From Atrina japonica (lineage: Eukaryota > Mollusca > Bivalvia > Pterioida > Pinnidae): 64,000 bases of DNA. The stretch covers positions 310,001-374,000 of the forward strand of contig BROG01000644.1 of the NCBI GenBank assembly GCA_030159075.1. Reading direction: 5' to 3'. A program made the position numbers and the translations under genes. Shown in pieces: positions 1 to 51,934 of the stretch. The notes beneath the pieces were generated by a model. It saw only the letters and a program-made list of their open reading frames with translations. It was not told the origin of the DNA and ran no database searches. The stretch's first letter is position 1. Each line of letters begins with the position of its first letter.

Positions 1-2679
1 GCATACATAATGTACAATGTACTTAATAAACTTATCACTTATGATTTGTCTTTGACATTTATGAAAGCAATGTGTACAGCAGATGCGTGATATAGTTTTT
101 TCAATATCGTTACATTATTGTCCAAATATGTCCTGTCCCTATCAACTTTTCTATGGCTTTTAATACACATTTATTGCTAAATCTACATTCATGTGCTATC
201 ATGTTTCTGATAATGAGAAGTCTTAATTTAAAGTTGATACTTCAATATTTATTTTTCCAGTAACTATTGCCCCAATTTCGTAGTAAATCAACGAAATTTG
301 AGCTTCATGCATGCTTGTCCCAAGGTCCGTAGGATCAGACATGTTGACTCAGCTATGTGACACCTCGGCCATACACAATAGATTGGTTATTAAAAGGTCT
401 CTTTTCCTTATCACATGCTAATTAAATTACCTGCCAATGCAAATACACAAAAGCATTTCTACTTTAAACACTGTCATTAATTTCACATAAATAACAGTAT
501 GGTCTGCTATGGGAATTTCTTTAGGTGTGTGGACTCGTAATGCTATTACGGTCTCTTTCATGTTTTTCTGTTATGTATGTCGGTTCTGATAAAATAGTTC
601 AGCTGGATTTTGGTCACATATCTTTGTGATAGTCAATATTGATTTGGTGTTAATTGAACTGTGAAAATAAGAAAGATATGTCAGATACCTTCATTGACTT
701 CAAGATCTATGTATTTTCGTAATTCAACCAGGAATCACAAACTGGGTTTAGAAATAAGAACACCATTTAAACAAGCTGTTGTCACATAGTTATGAATGTA
801 TATGGTTGGCCTAAGCTGGTTATTATTTCCAATGTACTTGCAGTTCATTGGTGCCGAACAATTCATGTAGGTGTTTTGACAAAGGTGTATCCATTCATGC
901 TTGGATAATTCCTTTATGATCGTGTTTGAATCATTCAATCAGATACAGAATTTTGAAATACTGTAATTTGTGATTAAAAAGCAATCAAATCAAATATGAA
1001 AGCTGTAAATTCAGGAAATTGAATTGTATACATGCTGATGGTACATGATGAATCAATATCAGGAAAGCATCAAAACATGACAGGCATATTTTTAATTTTA
1101 TCACAGCTAATTAAACTAAACAATATTTAGATTAGAATGATCTAGAATGAATGATTTTAGGTACAAATACATGTTATTTACTTTGAACACTTTTTTCAAT
1201 TTGGTGAGGCTTTGATCATGTACTAACTACTTGTATTACCAAATTAGGATAATGAATCAGTAAAGTCTGTACAACCCACATACTGGAGCTGTCATTTATT
1301 ACAATTGGCAATTACTGCTGAATTTGAGAATTCATATTTTGTTTTTGGTCAGCTTTTTGTATTTCCAAATTAGGGTAATGGTTCAGTAAAGTTTGAACCA
1401 CCCCAAAACAGGTAACCTTAAGTACAATTTCATTTACTGCCAAGTTTGAGAATTCATTTTTTTTTTTTTTTGGTGGACAATTTCAATTACCGCTGACTTT
1501 TAGAATTGATATTTGGTTTTTTTTGATGGGCAATTTCAATTGCTACTGAGTTTGAGAAATCATATTAGGTTTTTTGGGGTGGCAATTTCAATTACTACTT
1601 AGTTTGAGAATTCGTATTTTGTTCTTTTTTTTGTGGGTTACTTTTATTTCAAAATTAGGATAATGGTTCAGTATACATGAAGTTTTTCTCACCCTCATGT
1701 AGGTGTCCTTTATTATAATTGGCAATTACTGCTGAGTTTGAGAATTCATATTTTGTATTTTAGTGGGTAATATTGTATACGTAGATATTATTAACAGTAC
1801 CAAAGTTATTGTTTTACAGAAGTGATCAAAACAAATGCTCGAGAAGATTGTTGCTGTCAATGAGACTTCATCAGTTGAGCTCGAATTTGATATAAATGTA
1901 TATATTCAAAGGAAAAAGTAGTGCCATACAAGGTCAAACAATAAAACGCAATTTTCTACTCAGAATGCTATCCAATATTGTCTTCATGGTACAATATATT
2001 TAGCAAGTTCTAAGATTATCCTATACAGAAGCATAGCTAGACCAAAATGATATGGATTCATTTGTGAATGTAGTGGATCTGGGGGTGACATTGAACCTCC
2101 CAGCAGATAGGGATGAAAGTCACAGAAGCTCGGCAAAAATAGAATTTCAGGGTCTATTGAGACCAGGGTCAGAGGATATAATATGATGACAGTAATGGCT
2201 CCTCTTCCATTTATAAAGAAACATTTAGGTGAAAAAATGTAAATGCTTTTGGTATTCAAGCATACACATTACATGTAGCTACCCAACAGCTATGCTACCT
2301 ACGATGTGCCTTCTGTGTCTACTGAAGTGTGTTTTTCACAAAGCTACCGTCGTTTGATTTGTTGTTAAAATTACATGTACTATGTGGCTAATTTGTAGGG
2401 GAACTTTATATATGGTTTATATCAGTGCAGTTAGTCATGTATAAAGCCAAATATTTATTAATGCTCTTCGTTGAATATGTAAAATTTATGTATATTGCAT
2501 TTGAAGTGTATACTCATTATCAATATCATCAAAAGTTAATTATTTATCATTGGTATTGTTACCTTAATTGCCTGTGTATTAGTGTTATCAGGTGACTGAA
2601 ATATTGATCATATGTTACAAGTAGATTGTCATTACTTTAAACCACATTTCCTGCATAATTACATGCATCTGATATCCTT

Positions 2680-3450
2680 GTACATGTATCTCTAATAATG
2701 AACATCCTTGTACATGTATCCCTAATAATGAACATCCTGATACTTGTATCTATAATAATGAGCATCCTAATACATGTGATGTATCTCTAATGATAAGCAT
2801 CCTGTTACCTGTATCTCTAATAATGAGCATCCTGTTACCTGTATCTCTAATAATGAGCATCCTGTTACCTGTATCTCTAATAATGAGCATCCTGTTACCT
2901 GTATCTCTAATAATGAGCATCCTGTTACCTGTATCTCTAATAATGAGCATCCTGTTACCTGTATCTCTAATAATGAGCATCCTGTTACCTGTACCTCTAA
3001 TAATGAGCATCCTGTTACCTGTATCTCTAATAATAAGCATCCTGTTACCTGTATCTCTAATAATGAGCATTCTGTTACATGTTTCTCTAATAATGAGCAC
3101 CCTGTTACATGCATCTCTAAAAATGAGTATCCATTTACATACACATGTATCTATGATTGTGAGCATCCTAATACATGTATCTCTAATTGTGAGCCTGATG
3201 TATGTATCTCTAATTATGAGTATCCTCATAATGTATCACTAATTGTGAACATCCTCATTCATGTATCTCTAATTGTGAGCATTGTCATACATGTATACAT
3301 CTCTAATTGTGATTGACCTCATACATGTATCTCTAATTGTGAGCATCTTCATACATGTATACATCTCTAATTGTTAGTGTCTTCATACATATCTCTAATT
3401 GTGATTGTCCTCATACATGTATCTCTAATTGTGAGTGTTTTCATACACTT
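2680..3450. repeat. 30-bp minisatellite
   Basis: About 25 copies of a 30-bp unit (ATCTCTAATAATGAGCATCC then TGTTACCTGT). Copies between about 2797 and 3060 are nearly identical; those on either side are progressively diverged. Because 30 is a multiple of three, three reading frames stay open across it; these are not genes. Confidence 0.95.
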
Positions 3451-3454
3451 ACAG

Positions 3455-3555
3455 TATTTGTGTCAGTCCATAGAACAGGTCAGCATTTTTGACACTTCAC
3501 CTACAGCTGGTCATAATATCACATAAGCAGAAAATTCTTCAAGGGATGTAAAACA
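3455..3555 (+). mobile_element. SINE tail fragment (family B)
   Basis: Contains GACACTTCACCTACAGCTGG and a GGGATGTAAAACAAC end, like the 3' tails of the fuller copies at 11700, 40111 and 56235. The tRNA-like head is missing. Confidence 0.6.
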
Positions 3556-4524
3556 ACTACAATGATAAATGCTTTTATCTCTCAGTTTGCTATCATAGTA
3601 CAATGTACTAATGAGTTGTGCCAGATACACCTATTATTTATTTTTTTCTGATTAATTGATTTTTCTGGTTTTGCTATTATCTTGTACATGTATTATAGCC
3701 TCTGTACACAACATTATGTCTTACAATCAGTTATAGTTTGAGTGTGCTTATTTGACCTCATACTGAAATCATTGATTAATTTGGATTTCATTCTAGTCAC
3801 GGGCAAACACACAAGTACATAGATAATACATTTGAGTTTCCTTTTGAAATTTTTTTTCTCACTATCAAACTACCACATTTCCATTATGACGCATGCTTTC
3901 ATATATTTATCCTTACTTATATGTTTGCAGCAAATTCAGTGTATATATCTCTGAAAAAACTAAACAAATATTTCATGCTTGATTATACTGATGGTTAAGG
4001 ATGGTGTAAACCAAATAAACACAACTCAATTAATATAGGAACAGGTATCCATATTTAATATGCTGTGTTGAAATTTGATATAAAACGTAATGACTTTTTA
4101 ACCATCAATGCACAGAAAGCTTTTACAGCTATACTGATTATTTCATGTTCCATGTGAATCTTTTATATTTTAGTATTAAATTTGTTTACATTTCAAATAT
4201 CACAAAGCTAGTCATCATTATGTAATTTTCAATAATTCAGCATCCATTTGTTCCTTGACTGTGTCATTATTTACATACTTAAAGATATACCACTGCACTA
4301 GAGTTATGCCATTCCTTGGTTCGATACTTGTCATTGATTTACATCTGAATTTATTTATTAGGGATCAGATGCTTTTAGTAGCACTGCAACAGTAGTTGAA
4401 TACATTGTGAATCCATCTTCTATTGATGGAATTTATTTTATAACTATGTGTTTCTGCTGTATGCTCAGTGTCTTTTTATTAGCCATATTGCCTTGGTAAA
4501 GAGTGTTGACATTTTGTTGTATTG

Positions 4525-4925
4525 TTACATTCAAGGTCATATTTCAAAGTTCAAAGTCATAAGATTGGTGTCTATGTGATCATGTTTTGTTATATTCAAG
4601 GTCATATTCAAAGTTCAAGGTCATAAAATTGGTGTCTCCTTTCATGTTTTCTTGTATAGTTGCATTCAAGGTCATATTTCAAAGTTAAAGATTATAAGGC
4701 TGATGTCCATGCTTTCATATTTTGTTGCATTCAAGGTCATATTCAAAGTTCTAGATCATAAAGTTAGTGTCTGTGCTTTCATGTTTTGTTGTAAAGTTGC
4801 ATTCAAGGTCATATTTCAAAGTTCAAGGTCATAAGGTTGGTGTCCATGCTTTCATCTTTTGTTCTTTAATTGCATACAAGGTTGTATTTTAAAGTTCAAG
4901 TTCATAAGATTGGTATCTACAGATT
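4525..4925. repeat. 65 to 73-bp tandem repeat
   Basis: Six imperfect copies, each with TCAAGGTCATATTTCAAAGT, at 4531, 4596, 4666, 4731, 4803 and 4876. Confidence 0.85.
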
Positions 4926-6474
4926 TTGCGTGGTCAGGAAAACAATTATCTTTGGATTAGGCATTTAGTGTGTCTTCTAATATTACTATTGTTGTCCTTG
5001 TCTTAATACATGTTAATGTATTTCTGAATGGTAAACTTCAAAGTTATTTAAAACATTAAAAACTTTTAAATTTGAAAAATAATTTTGACTGAAATAAAGT
5101 CATATAAATTACTATTGTAGCGACCTTTTCACATGTTATCCTATGTTTATGTATCTGTATATTGTCATATACAGTAACTAAAACTATTTAAAGTTTGTTC
5201 ACTTAAAAGAAAAGTAACCAAAGTAATCTAGAATTTCATTGTAAAAGAGTTTGAATATGAAATCTACAAATTGTCACAAACATAGAATAATAGTATCAGC
5301 GCTTATATTGATTTATCTATTGGTACTTTATTTATCCCCATTTTTAAACTGCATGAAAATTGGAAAAGTATGTTCCACAATAATATAATATAATATCTTG
5401 TAAGATATAATATATAATCAGTATAATTATCTATCATGTTTCTTGGTGGAATTTTCTTGTAATATTTTATCTATCAATTAGACATCATCTGTAAATGTCA
5501 ATACATTAGTGCCCAAGGCATTTTCTGTTAATGTACAATGTAGATAATAATTCCAGAAAACCAAGAAACATTTAGTCATTTCTTTAGTAACTCCCTTAAT
5601 TTTGTATACAAAATAACTTTATATATTGATAGAAATTTTTTAGGTTAAAGGTTTAGGATGATTAGTTGTCATGGAAACTGACAAAATTTCAATTAATTAT
5701 GATAACATAGAGACATGTACAACAAGAGTAAAAATCTCTTAAAAACCTTTGTGTATATAACTGGATATTTTCATTGAAGTTGTTCACCTCGAATATATAT
5801 ATTTGCCGATACATTTGCTGTTTTGTGTTTATCTTGGTATGTTTTGTTGAATTACCATCAATACAGAGAGGACAAGCCTATTTGCCTTTAATTTTGGCAG
5901 CAATCTAAGAGAGTGTAAGTATTTTAGTGTAAACTTATTCATACGTTTGGAGGAAGTTTGTACAAAATTGGGATATGCTGTTTGTGAAGCACTCGAGTCC
6001 TATACTTTTACTGCCATTGTATTCGATTGCCGACTGTTTAATAGTCACAACAGAATATTGCTATCATACACTGTGACAGAATGTTTTATTGGCACTTTTC
6101 CAATTTGAACAGAAATAAAATATTCAGATATTGATTGCCGAATTTGAGAGATCATGTAAATCTGTTCAAAACAGTTTGCGAGATCATGGTGACAGCAAAT
6201 ATTTTTTGTTCAGTGTTCTTCATTTTGAAGATCTTTATGTTGTCGTTTGTCATTATATTTAAACACTTTGTTATGTAATGTTTCTCACTCTAAACACTTG
6301 TCTTCAGATTCTCATGGAAACCATTGGAGACCAGTATCAGTTTTAATTCTTGGTAGCTGTATAATCGTACAGATCCCATATAAATATAATCAGACACTCA
6401 AATGTATGAGAAACATTGATGGCTAATTCCGAATTGCAATGCCTTTGATATGGATTTTGTTTTAATGCTGTTAG

Positions 6475-6560
6475 ATTTAACCCATTCACCTCTAGAGACA
6501 CATTTGGAGTGGTTTAAGTTATTGATATACAGAAGAGTCCATTGTTTTTCAGGTGAAACC
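6475..6560. repeat. Dispersed short repeat
   Basis: TTTAACCCATTCACCTCTAG followed by a block matching, in reverse complement, the sequence at about 35645-35735. A shorter relative with inverted ends is at 29797-29880 (TTAATCCTTTCAACCCT against its complement at the right end). Probably a small MITE family. Confidence 0.5.
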
Positions 6561-7107
6561 TTGCTATTTAGTCCACCTAACTGATTGAATAAAAGTGGTC
6601 TCTTCAATGAGGGTCTGGACTTATTTTTACATATTAAGAAATACTTAAGAGACTGAATCTGCAGTCTTAAATGTGAGGTGGTCTCATAAGTGGTCGTATT
6701 AAGAGGTTCCACGTTACATATGGTATATAGATCAATTTGGCACAGAATCAGTCTTTTTGGAATCTGTTTTGTTTTAGTTAAAAGTCACAAATTAAGTTCA
6801 ATGGACTTTGAATATATATTCATATAGAGCCATATCTAAAAATACTAAATATAGAAAGTTTTTAACCTATAATTGAACTTTGTACTCCAGTTGTATGTAA
6901 GTAACATATATTTCATAAAATAAATGTGTTGCCTACCCAAATTAGTTTTTAGCTATTACATAATTCAATATCAAATTTAAATCTCTTGATTCATGTTGAC
7001 ATAAAACAAAAGTTTGGGCTTTCAGGTCATTTTAATGGTCAACATGAAAGGTACCGGTAATTGACCTATCGCCAAATGTCTGACACATGGCTCTCCATGT
7101 GCCTTTT

Positions 7108-7131
7108 TGACGTCATTTGATTATGACGTCA
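7108..7131. promoter_or_regulatory. Paired CRE-like palindromes
   Basis: Two perfect TGACGTCA sites at 7108-7115 and 7124-7131, with a TGATGTCA near 7167. TGACGTCA is the CREB/ATF consensus. No adjacent promoter or gene is visible, so function is unproven; it may belong to a repeat. Confidence 0.3.
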
Positions 7132-8517
7132 TAATCAAACAAATGTTTGACGGGCAATTTAATTGTGATGTCATAATGGAAAAGTTTGCCAAAAGGTGTC
7201 GTGTCGGGAATATGGTGATAGGTAAATTGAAAAATGTCCCTTAAGTTTAACACATACATAAAAGTATGTTGAAACCAATATGATTTATTGTATTTTGTAA
7301 ATCTTTGAATGTATGTAAAACTGGCCATTTTTCACAAACTGTATTAGACAGTATTGTGCTTCTTGCATAAATTTACATATTGGATACAGCATATTACTCC
7401 TTTATTTCTTTACAACTGTGGACAGGAATTGTCACTCATTTAAATTAGCATAAAGAAAAATATTTTTAAAGTGTTGTGTTCAGAATTGATGGATAAATCA
7501 TTATTTGAAATTGAGTTTTTCAGCTGGTAAGATTTCTAAACGAAATTTGATGATTTCAATATCTCTTTTTTCCCATCGCTAGTTTGTATGATTTCTCAGT
7601 GACTTCTTTGTAAGATCTTCTGATTCTTAATCTTGGTTACATGTTGCACCCAATATCCATTAAATAGATATTATAGGCTCTTCCTTTGCATTGACAACTG
7701 TATGGAGACAGAGAAAATGTGCGAGTGAAATATACATTCTGCTCGTCTATTGATTTTATTGATTCCTTTGTCAATAAAAAATATCTCCGTCACTTTGACA
7801 AATAAATCGGACAATTCTTGATTCACACATTAGTATGGAACATTCCTGATTTGCTTCTTTCACAGGTGCTCCTAGGTATTTTGTAAATTAACTCTGGACA
7901 GACGCGTGTGTTTGTGTAATTTTCGTTGTTACGATCATCAGTTATTAATACTTATTGTAAGAGACCAGATTTGGTAATTGATTCTTTGAATTTCCAAGCA
8001 AATAAAACATGTGGACATATCACTTAAAGTTTACCTATTGTATTTGTCCTTTCCCCGTGATCATCAAGCAAGAGGGCTAATGTGAATGTCACTGGTGACA
8101 GAAATGCCACCGACACATAGTTACAAATCTTATGTACCATTTGTGTCCTTGACAACGGGGGTTATCGCAAGATAATTAGGATTTTCTAATGTTAACAGTA
8201 AATTACCAAGTGTAATCATAATCATAATGTGTAGTCATATTCATAATGCAAATTACCTTCAATTATCTAACAGCTATTAAAGTTATACACAAACAAGGCT
8301 TTAAAAAATTGGGGATGGGATCGGGATTTATATAATGTATCATTATCTTACGGATATATCAGAACTATACGCAAACATATAGCTTAAAAAATTAAATACT
8401 TGTCCGGGATTGTTATTATGTATTATTATAGATTTGTTTTTACACGAACCATAAGTCTTTGTAGCATACATGTAAAAGGAAACTCAACTACTACAAATAA
8501 AATAAAATCCATTACTA

Positions 8518-8702
8518 TAGTAGAACCTGTCTTGAAAGACCACTCTCATAATAGACGACCTGTCGTTAAAAACCACATTTTGAGAACCACTTGATTAAAT
8601 AAATCCTCATTTGGTTTAAATAAAACCTCTCTTAAGTCCACTTGTCTTGAGAGACCACATTTCAGAGGCAGAAGGGATGGTCTGTCAAGACAGGTTTCAC
8701 TG
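8518..8702. mobile_element. MITE, CAGTGGAACC family
   Basis: Ends TAGTAGAACCTGTCTTGA and TCAAGACAGGTTTCACTG form terminal inverted repeats. TA dinucleotides flank both sides (8516-8517 and 8703-8704). The interior also has inverted GAGACCAC-type motifs. No coding capacity. TA target duplication and CAGT ends point to the Tc1/mariner-pogo superfamily. Confidence 0.8.
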
Positions 8703-9084
8703 TATTTATGAAAGGAAAGTCTACTACAACAAAGTTATTTTGAAAACATCATTGACCAAAATATCATTGACCTAGATAAGGATCCTCACTAGAAAGTCTG
8801 TCTTGCAATTTGTTTCAACTTCGAGGGAAATTTGAGTCTACATGTACAAGGATGAATCTTTTACTTGATGTATTGTAACTTCCAGCTCTAGGGTAGAGAT
8901 TGCGGAATTAAGTACTCACATAAAATAAAGAATCTACAATATATAGCTGATAGAAGGACAATTAGCAGTGTTGTAAAGCAATTCAATTTAGAATAATAGT
9001 TATCTGATAGGTTTGTCAAAAAATAAAGGCAAAACAGTAAAATGTTATCTAGATTGTTTTGTTTGTTGTTTAACTTCCCACTCA

Positions 9085-9330
9085 AGAATCTTTCACTCAT
9101 ATGGAGATGTCACCAAATGCTGGTGAAGTGCTTCAAATTTTGGCCTATGCTCTACACTTACGGCCATTGAGCAGTGAGGGTTCTTTAATGTGTCCACAGC
9201 TACTGTGACACAGGACCTTGGTTTTTACTTTCTCATCTGAAAGACAGGAAACCAACCTGCCGCCGGCTGTACTAGTACTCACAACATCACGACTAAATGT
9301 AGAGCGCTCTACCGACTGAGCCAGGCCGGT
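9085..9330 (-). mobile_element. tRNA-derived SINE (family B, minus)
   Basis: The reverse complement starts with CCTGGCTCAGTCGGTAGAGC, an excellent A-box tRNA head. It runs into a tail with GGTCCTGTGTCACAGTAG, CAATGGCCGTAAGTG and GCATTTGGTGACATCTCCAT, shared with 57130-57390. Confidence 0.75.
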
Positions 9331-10326
9331 TTAAATGTTATCTAGATCTGTGGTAGTTAATTTTTTGTTCAAATGTCTGTAGATGATGGATCAGTTGATA
9401 TGTGCATTTGTCGATGGGCAGTCTAAGCAGACCTGATTTGTGTATCTACATGAAAATTAAATGGATGCACACGTGTACAAGAGCATTCACAATATCCATT
9501 TTGTTGAATAATTATGGGGATGTGTTTTGTTTGTTTTCATCATGTATTCAGCTTAGAGAAAACTTTACATATGTGTATGCTAGCCAAACTTAAAAAATAT
9601 GAGCATTAAAATCAGGGTCTGGCATTGTAACTTTCAGAAGTAAGACTCTCTGTAATACTGTCATATTTTAAATGTAAATATAAAACCTAGCAGTAAACAT
9701 ATTATAGAAATACACCTTATAATGGAGTTGGAATCCATAATGGAGTTAGAGGGTGGAAAGATTGAATCAAAGATTGTTTTATATTTGCAGAATTTGACTG
9801 TTACTTGAACTTTTTATATCTCTCAATGTCAATAAAATGATAGACAATGTTGTCATTGACAAACATTTAAAACCAATATATGTATATTCCAAATGATTTC
9901 AAACTTTGATAATGCATAATTATGCAAGTGCATATGAAACAGACACGGCTTAAGTTAAGTTGAGAGCAAAAAGGTACCATGAATCCTACCCTGGGTGTCC
10001 TATCATTTTGATTTTTCTCATGTTTTGTGTGGATCAATTATGTAATTTAACAAGTTAATCTGTCTTCACTGAATTGACTTCTTGGGACCAGTTTATGTAT
10101 AGAGGACAAATGCGTAAAAATGAAATAAAATATATGTTTGATATGATATCAAAGATATCAGTTGATATCATAAATAGGTATGCATGTAATAGAAGTTGTG
10201 GGTAGGTTGCTAAAAATCAGAAGAATAGTTAAACTTCAAGAGATGTATTATAATTGAAGGTATAGGGATATTCAATACAAACAAATTAATGATAATCAAA
10301 CCATAGAAATATCTGTTAGGTTTATA

Positions 10327-10419
10327 ATCTATCTGTCTGTCTGTCTAGCTGTCTAGCTAGCTAGCTCGCTAATATATCTATCTATACACATCCATCTGTA
10401 CGTCTGTCTGTCTGTCTCA
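10327..10419. repeat. Tetranucleotide microsatellite
   Basis: Compound run of CTGT, CTAG, TCTA and CTGTCTGT units. Confidence 0.9.
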
Positions 10420-10924
10420 ACTAAAGAATGTTAACAAGAACTATGACCTCAATGTGTAAATTGATAAATATTTCAGTTATCTGAGGAGATTCAGTGATAT
10501 AGCAATATCTGATTATATTGAGTAATTCGGGTAGATATCTTAGACATTTCTGGGATATTTTAGCAGATTAATTGTTTTAAAAGTATTAGAAAATTCATTG
10601 ACATACTCTGAAGACACAGAAAAGCTTACTTTGACTTGTAACCTCTATTTTGCAAACACAGAAAATGATGAATTCTAAGTGTTATATGTGATTGTACATT
10701 TGTATATCTCATTTGTCATGTGTTTGACAGTTCTGGCTCGTATTCAAACTAGCCCACTTTTTCATTTTTAATCTTTTCATTGCTGTATATATAAATGTCA
10801 GTGGATTTCCACCAAATTTAACATCATGCTGATTTAGTACAATATTTCAAATAAATTTTGTATTCAGTTTTTCTATATTTAAGTTGATCTGTTTAAATTA
10901 TCAGACTTGTTTATTTATTTTCAG

Positions 10925-49238
<38,314 letters not shown>

Positions 49239-51029
49239 CCAACACATAATTGGTTTAAACTCTTTCATTTCTCGCTATGTCATCACAAGAGAGGTCTTCC
49301 TGTAGTGTTAACCAATATGTCCGTCCACAGGAAGGTGTTTATTGGATAGTCAAAGCGACTTTATAAATCCTAAAAGATGTTCTTTATTCTACATATGCAA
49401 TTTTCATTGTGAGTGTATCCATAATCAAACACACCTGAGATCTACCTTGTAATTATTTACTCTGGTCTTGTTTTACCTTTATAAACTAAAATTGGACTTG
49501 TCCTGGATGGAAATTTTGCAACTTTTGCAGATTTTAGGGGTGAAAAGCCTAAAAAGGAATGAAGAAATATCTTGGAATACTGGTATACAGGTTGTAACTC
49601 TGTCGCTTAAAAATTAATTTTGCAAAGGTGACATTTTAAACTCAGGTTTTCTTTTCACAATATTAGCAATGTTTTAATTCTTTAACAAGTCTGCATAAGT
49701 TTTGTGAAAGAGATCACAAACTAGGTGGACAGTTTGACATAAGACCCGGAGTTGTCAATTTCATTATGTTCAAGTACCATTTGTATATTAGTGTTGATTC
49801 AGATCAGATATAGAGACTTAAATAGTCTAAAAATGCATTTACATAAGTTTAAGACAGTTAGTGCCAGTATATGACTTAGTGATAAAACATCCAACCATGA
49901 AACATATCTGATTTTTACCACACCTGAATATGCATGTGTGTATTTATTTATCTGTATTGTAATACTAAAAAAAAGTAAGAAAAAATGAATGGCAGAAAAT
50001 ATAATTGTAGAGTCAGGAGTATATATGTAGTTGGAATAGCCCTAGACAACATGGGATTATCCACAGTGAAAGAACAATATGGCTGTGATATTTGTATTTT
50101 GTATAGTAATGTCTATTAAGTGATTTGTTTTGCAATGCCTACTCAATTGACAATGTCTTACACATCTTCAGAATTTCTTGTTTTGAAGTTTATATTTTAA
50201 CTGTAACATACTTTTTATTGTTATTCTTAATTACCAAATTTTTATGATTATTTGTTAAGCTGGTATCCATGTCCATCTAAAATAGTTTTATAGTACGTCA
50301 ATTATTGTATCTTAAAAAAGATGTAAAAATAATCGAAGTTGTCGGTCTAGTCATCTGCTGCTGGTGTCCTTTTATCTTAAAACATAGCTCAAGTAATGCC
50401 ATTTCCTTCCAATAGTTTTTAATGTAGTAGACTAGAGTTCAAAGAGTATCTGTTTATTGTAATAGTCAAATTCTTCATGTATTATCTCCCCTTTGTTCTG
50501 CAACTGTGTTCATTATTACAAGTCAGCTTTAAAGAAAAACAAACAAGCCTTAGAATATGGCAATTTTATTTTATTGTTGTTGTTGTTTAGAAATTGATGT
50601 TATAATGATTTCAGGAAAATGAATTAAATTTAGGTTTGAAAGGAAAACACCAGGAATACATAAAAAAATGAAAAAGTAAATCTGTTCCCCACAGCTTTGC
50701 TGGTGACAGCAAGCAAAGAAATCAAGTTTTCTAGAAAAAAACTTGCATTTTCACATTTTCAGATGATCATTTCATCCCTTTGACAATAAGTATAAAGGAT
50801 TCTGTTTTATTCATAGTAGGCCTACTGTAATTATGTAAACAATTTTTAAAATATTTCCTTATGGGATACCTTACAAACTGTGATTACATTAATTTTTAGA
50901 AATATATCAAATATGTATATGGATATAGTATTTATTTATTGTAAACTAAAGTTTGTATTATCAGGAATCATTTTCTAATTAAAATGATACAAATCATGGA
51001 AATTGTCTTTGTTTTTTCTTCACTTCAGA
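49239..51029. other. SPATA1 3'UTR and intergenic sequence
   Basis: AT-rich, no open frame with support. The SPATA1 3'UTR must begin here, but no clear AATAAA was found; ATTAAA near 50978 is the best variant signal seen. Confidence 0.5.
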
Positions 51030-51640
51030 CAGCTTCATGAAATGCTAATGAGATGTTGTACACCAATTTTTTTCATTTCACACAATGATGCAATGTAGAT
51101 GAGCCATCATACTGGTACACTGATTTCTTAATTCACACAGTGATGAAATGGGAATGAGATGTCATACACTAATCTTTTCACTTCACCCAATGATGAAATA
51201 TGAACAAAACATCATTCACAGATCGATTTCTTCACAATGATGAAATGTGAATTAGACATTATACACAGATTTCATCACTTCACACGATGATGAACTGTGA
51301 ATGAGACATAAGCCAATTTTTTTTCACTTCACACTGATGAATTGTAATTGAGACATCATACACCAATTTTTTTCATTTCACACAATGATGCAATGTAGAT
51401 GAGACATCGTACTGGTACTGTGATTTCTTAACTTCACACAATGATGAAATTTAAATAAGACAGCATACACTGATTTCATCAATTCACACAATGAAGAAAT
51501 ATAATAGAGATGACATTCATTGATTTCTTAACTTCACACAATGATAAAATGTGAATGAGACACCATAAACTGATTTAATAATTTCACACACTGATAAAAT
51601 ATAAATGAGATTTCATACACTGATTTCTTTGAGGCATTAG
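51030..51640. repeat. About 60-bp imperfect tandem repeat
   Basis: About ten diverged copies of CACTTCACACAATGATGAAA followed by TGTGAATGAGACATCATACA and CTGATTTCTT. A short matching stretch (GAATGAGACATCATAAACTG) reappears at 53094-53113, beyond the element at 51935. Confidence 0.8.
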
Positions 51641-51934
51641 CTGTGTTTATAAAAAAAAAAAAAAAATTATTTGGATTCTTTTCTATTTTTACTACTTATA
51701 CTTTATGTACAATAACAAATAAGAGCTATACACTGCCATAAAATATCTTATATTACTACATGTATATATTTTGTGAAAAGAAGATCGGGTCGAGTGTAGT
51801 ATTCTTAAACAAACGGTAAGGTTGAATTAATCAACTGCATGTAAAAAAAGTGTCAAACTGTTTTTCAAGCAATTTACTCAAAATACATAGGAATTTAAGA
51901 ATTTTTATGCCTGTGTATATCTCTTTTTTTTTTT

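Larger units (their letters stand above)
1..10924. other. Non-coding flank or intron upstream of first visible SPATA1 exon
   Basis: No exon could be supported here. AT-rich sequence holds several repeat blocks listed separately. A region at 1240-1770 is an imperfect tandem repeat built on a motif like CAATTACTGCTGAGTTTGAGAATTCATATTTTG, with copies near 1310, 1435, 1490, 1540, 1590 and 1725. If the gene is complete in the genome, the N-terminal SPATA1 exons lie at or before position 1. Confidence 0.6.

Noticed and set aside
248..380. Candidate exon after TTTTTCCAG near 261
   Set aside because: One frame is open for about 30 codons but shows no SPATA1 similarity and no good donor at its end.
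2750..3242. Overlapping open frames on both strands (repeating MRILIIRDT / ILLPVSLIMS)
   Set aside because: They are the 30-bp minisatellite read in three frames; a multiple-of-three period without stops keeps them open.
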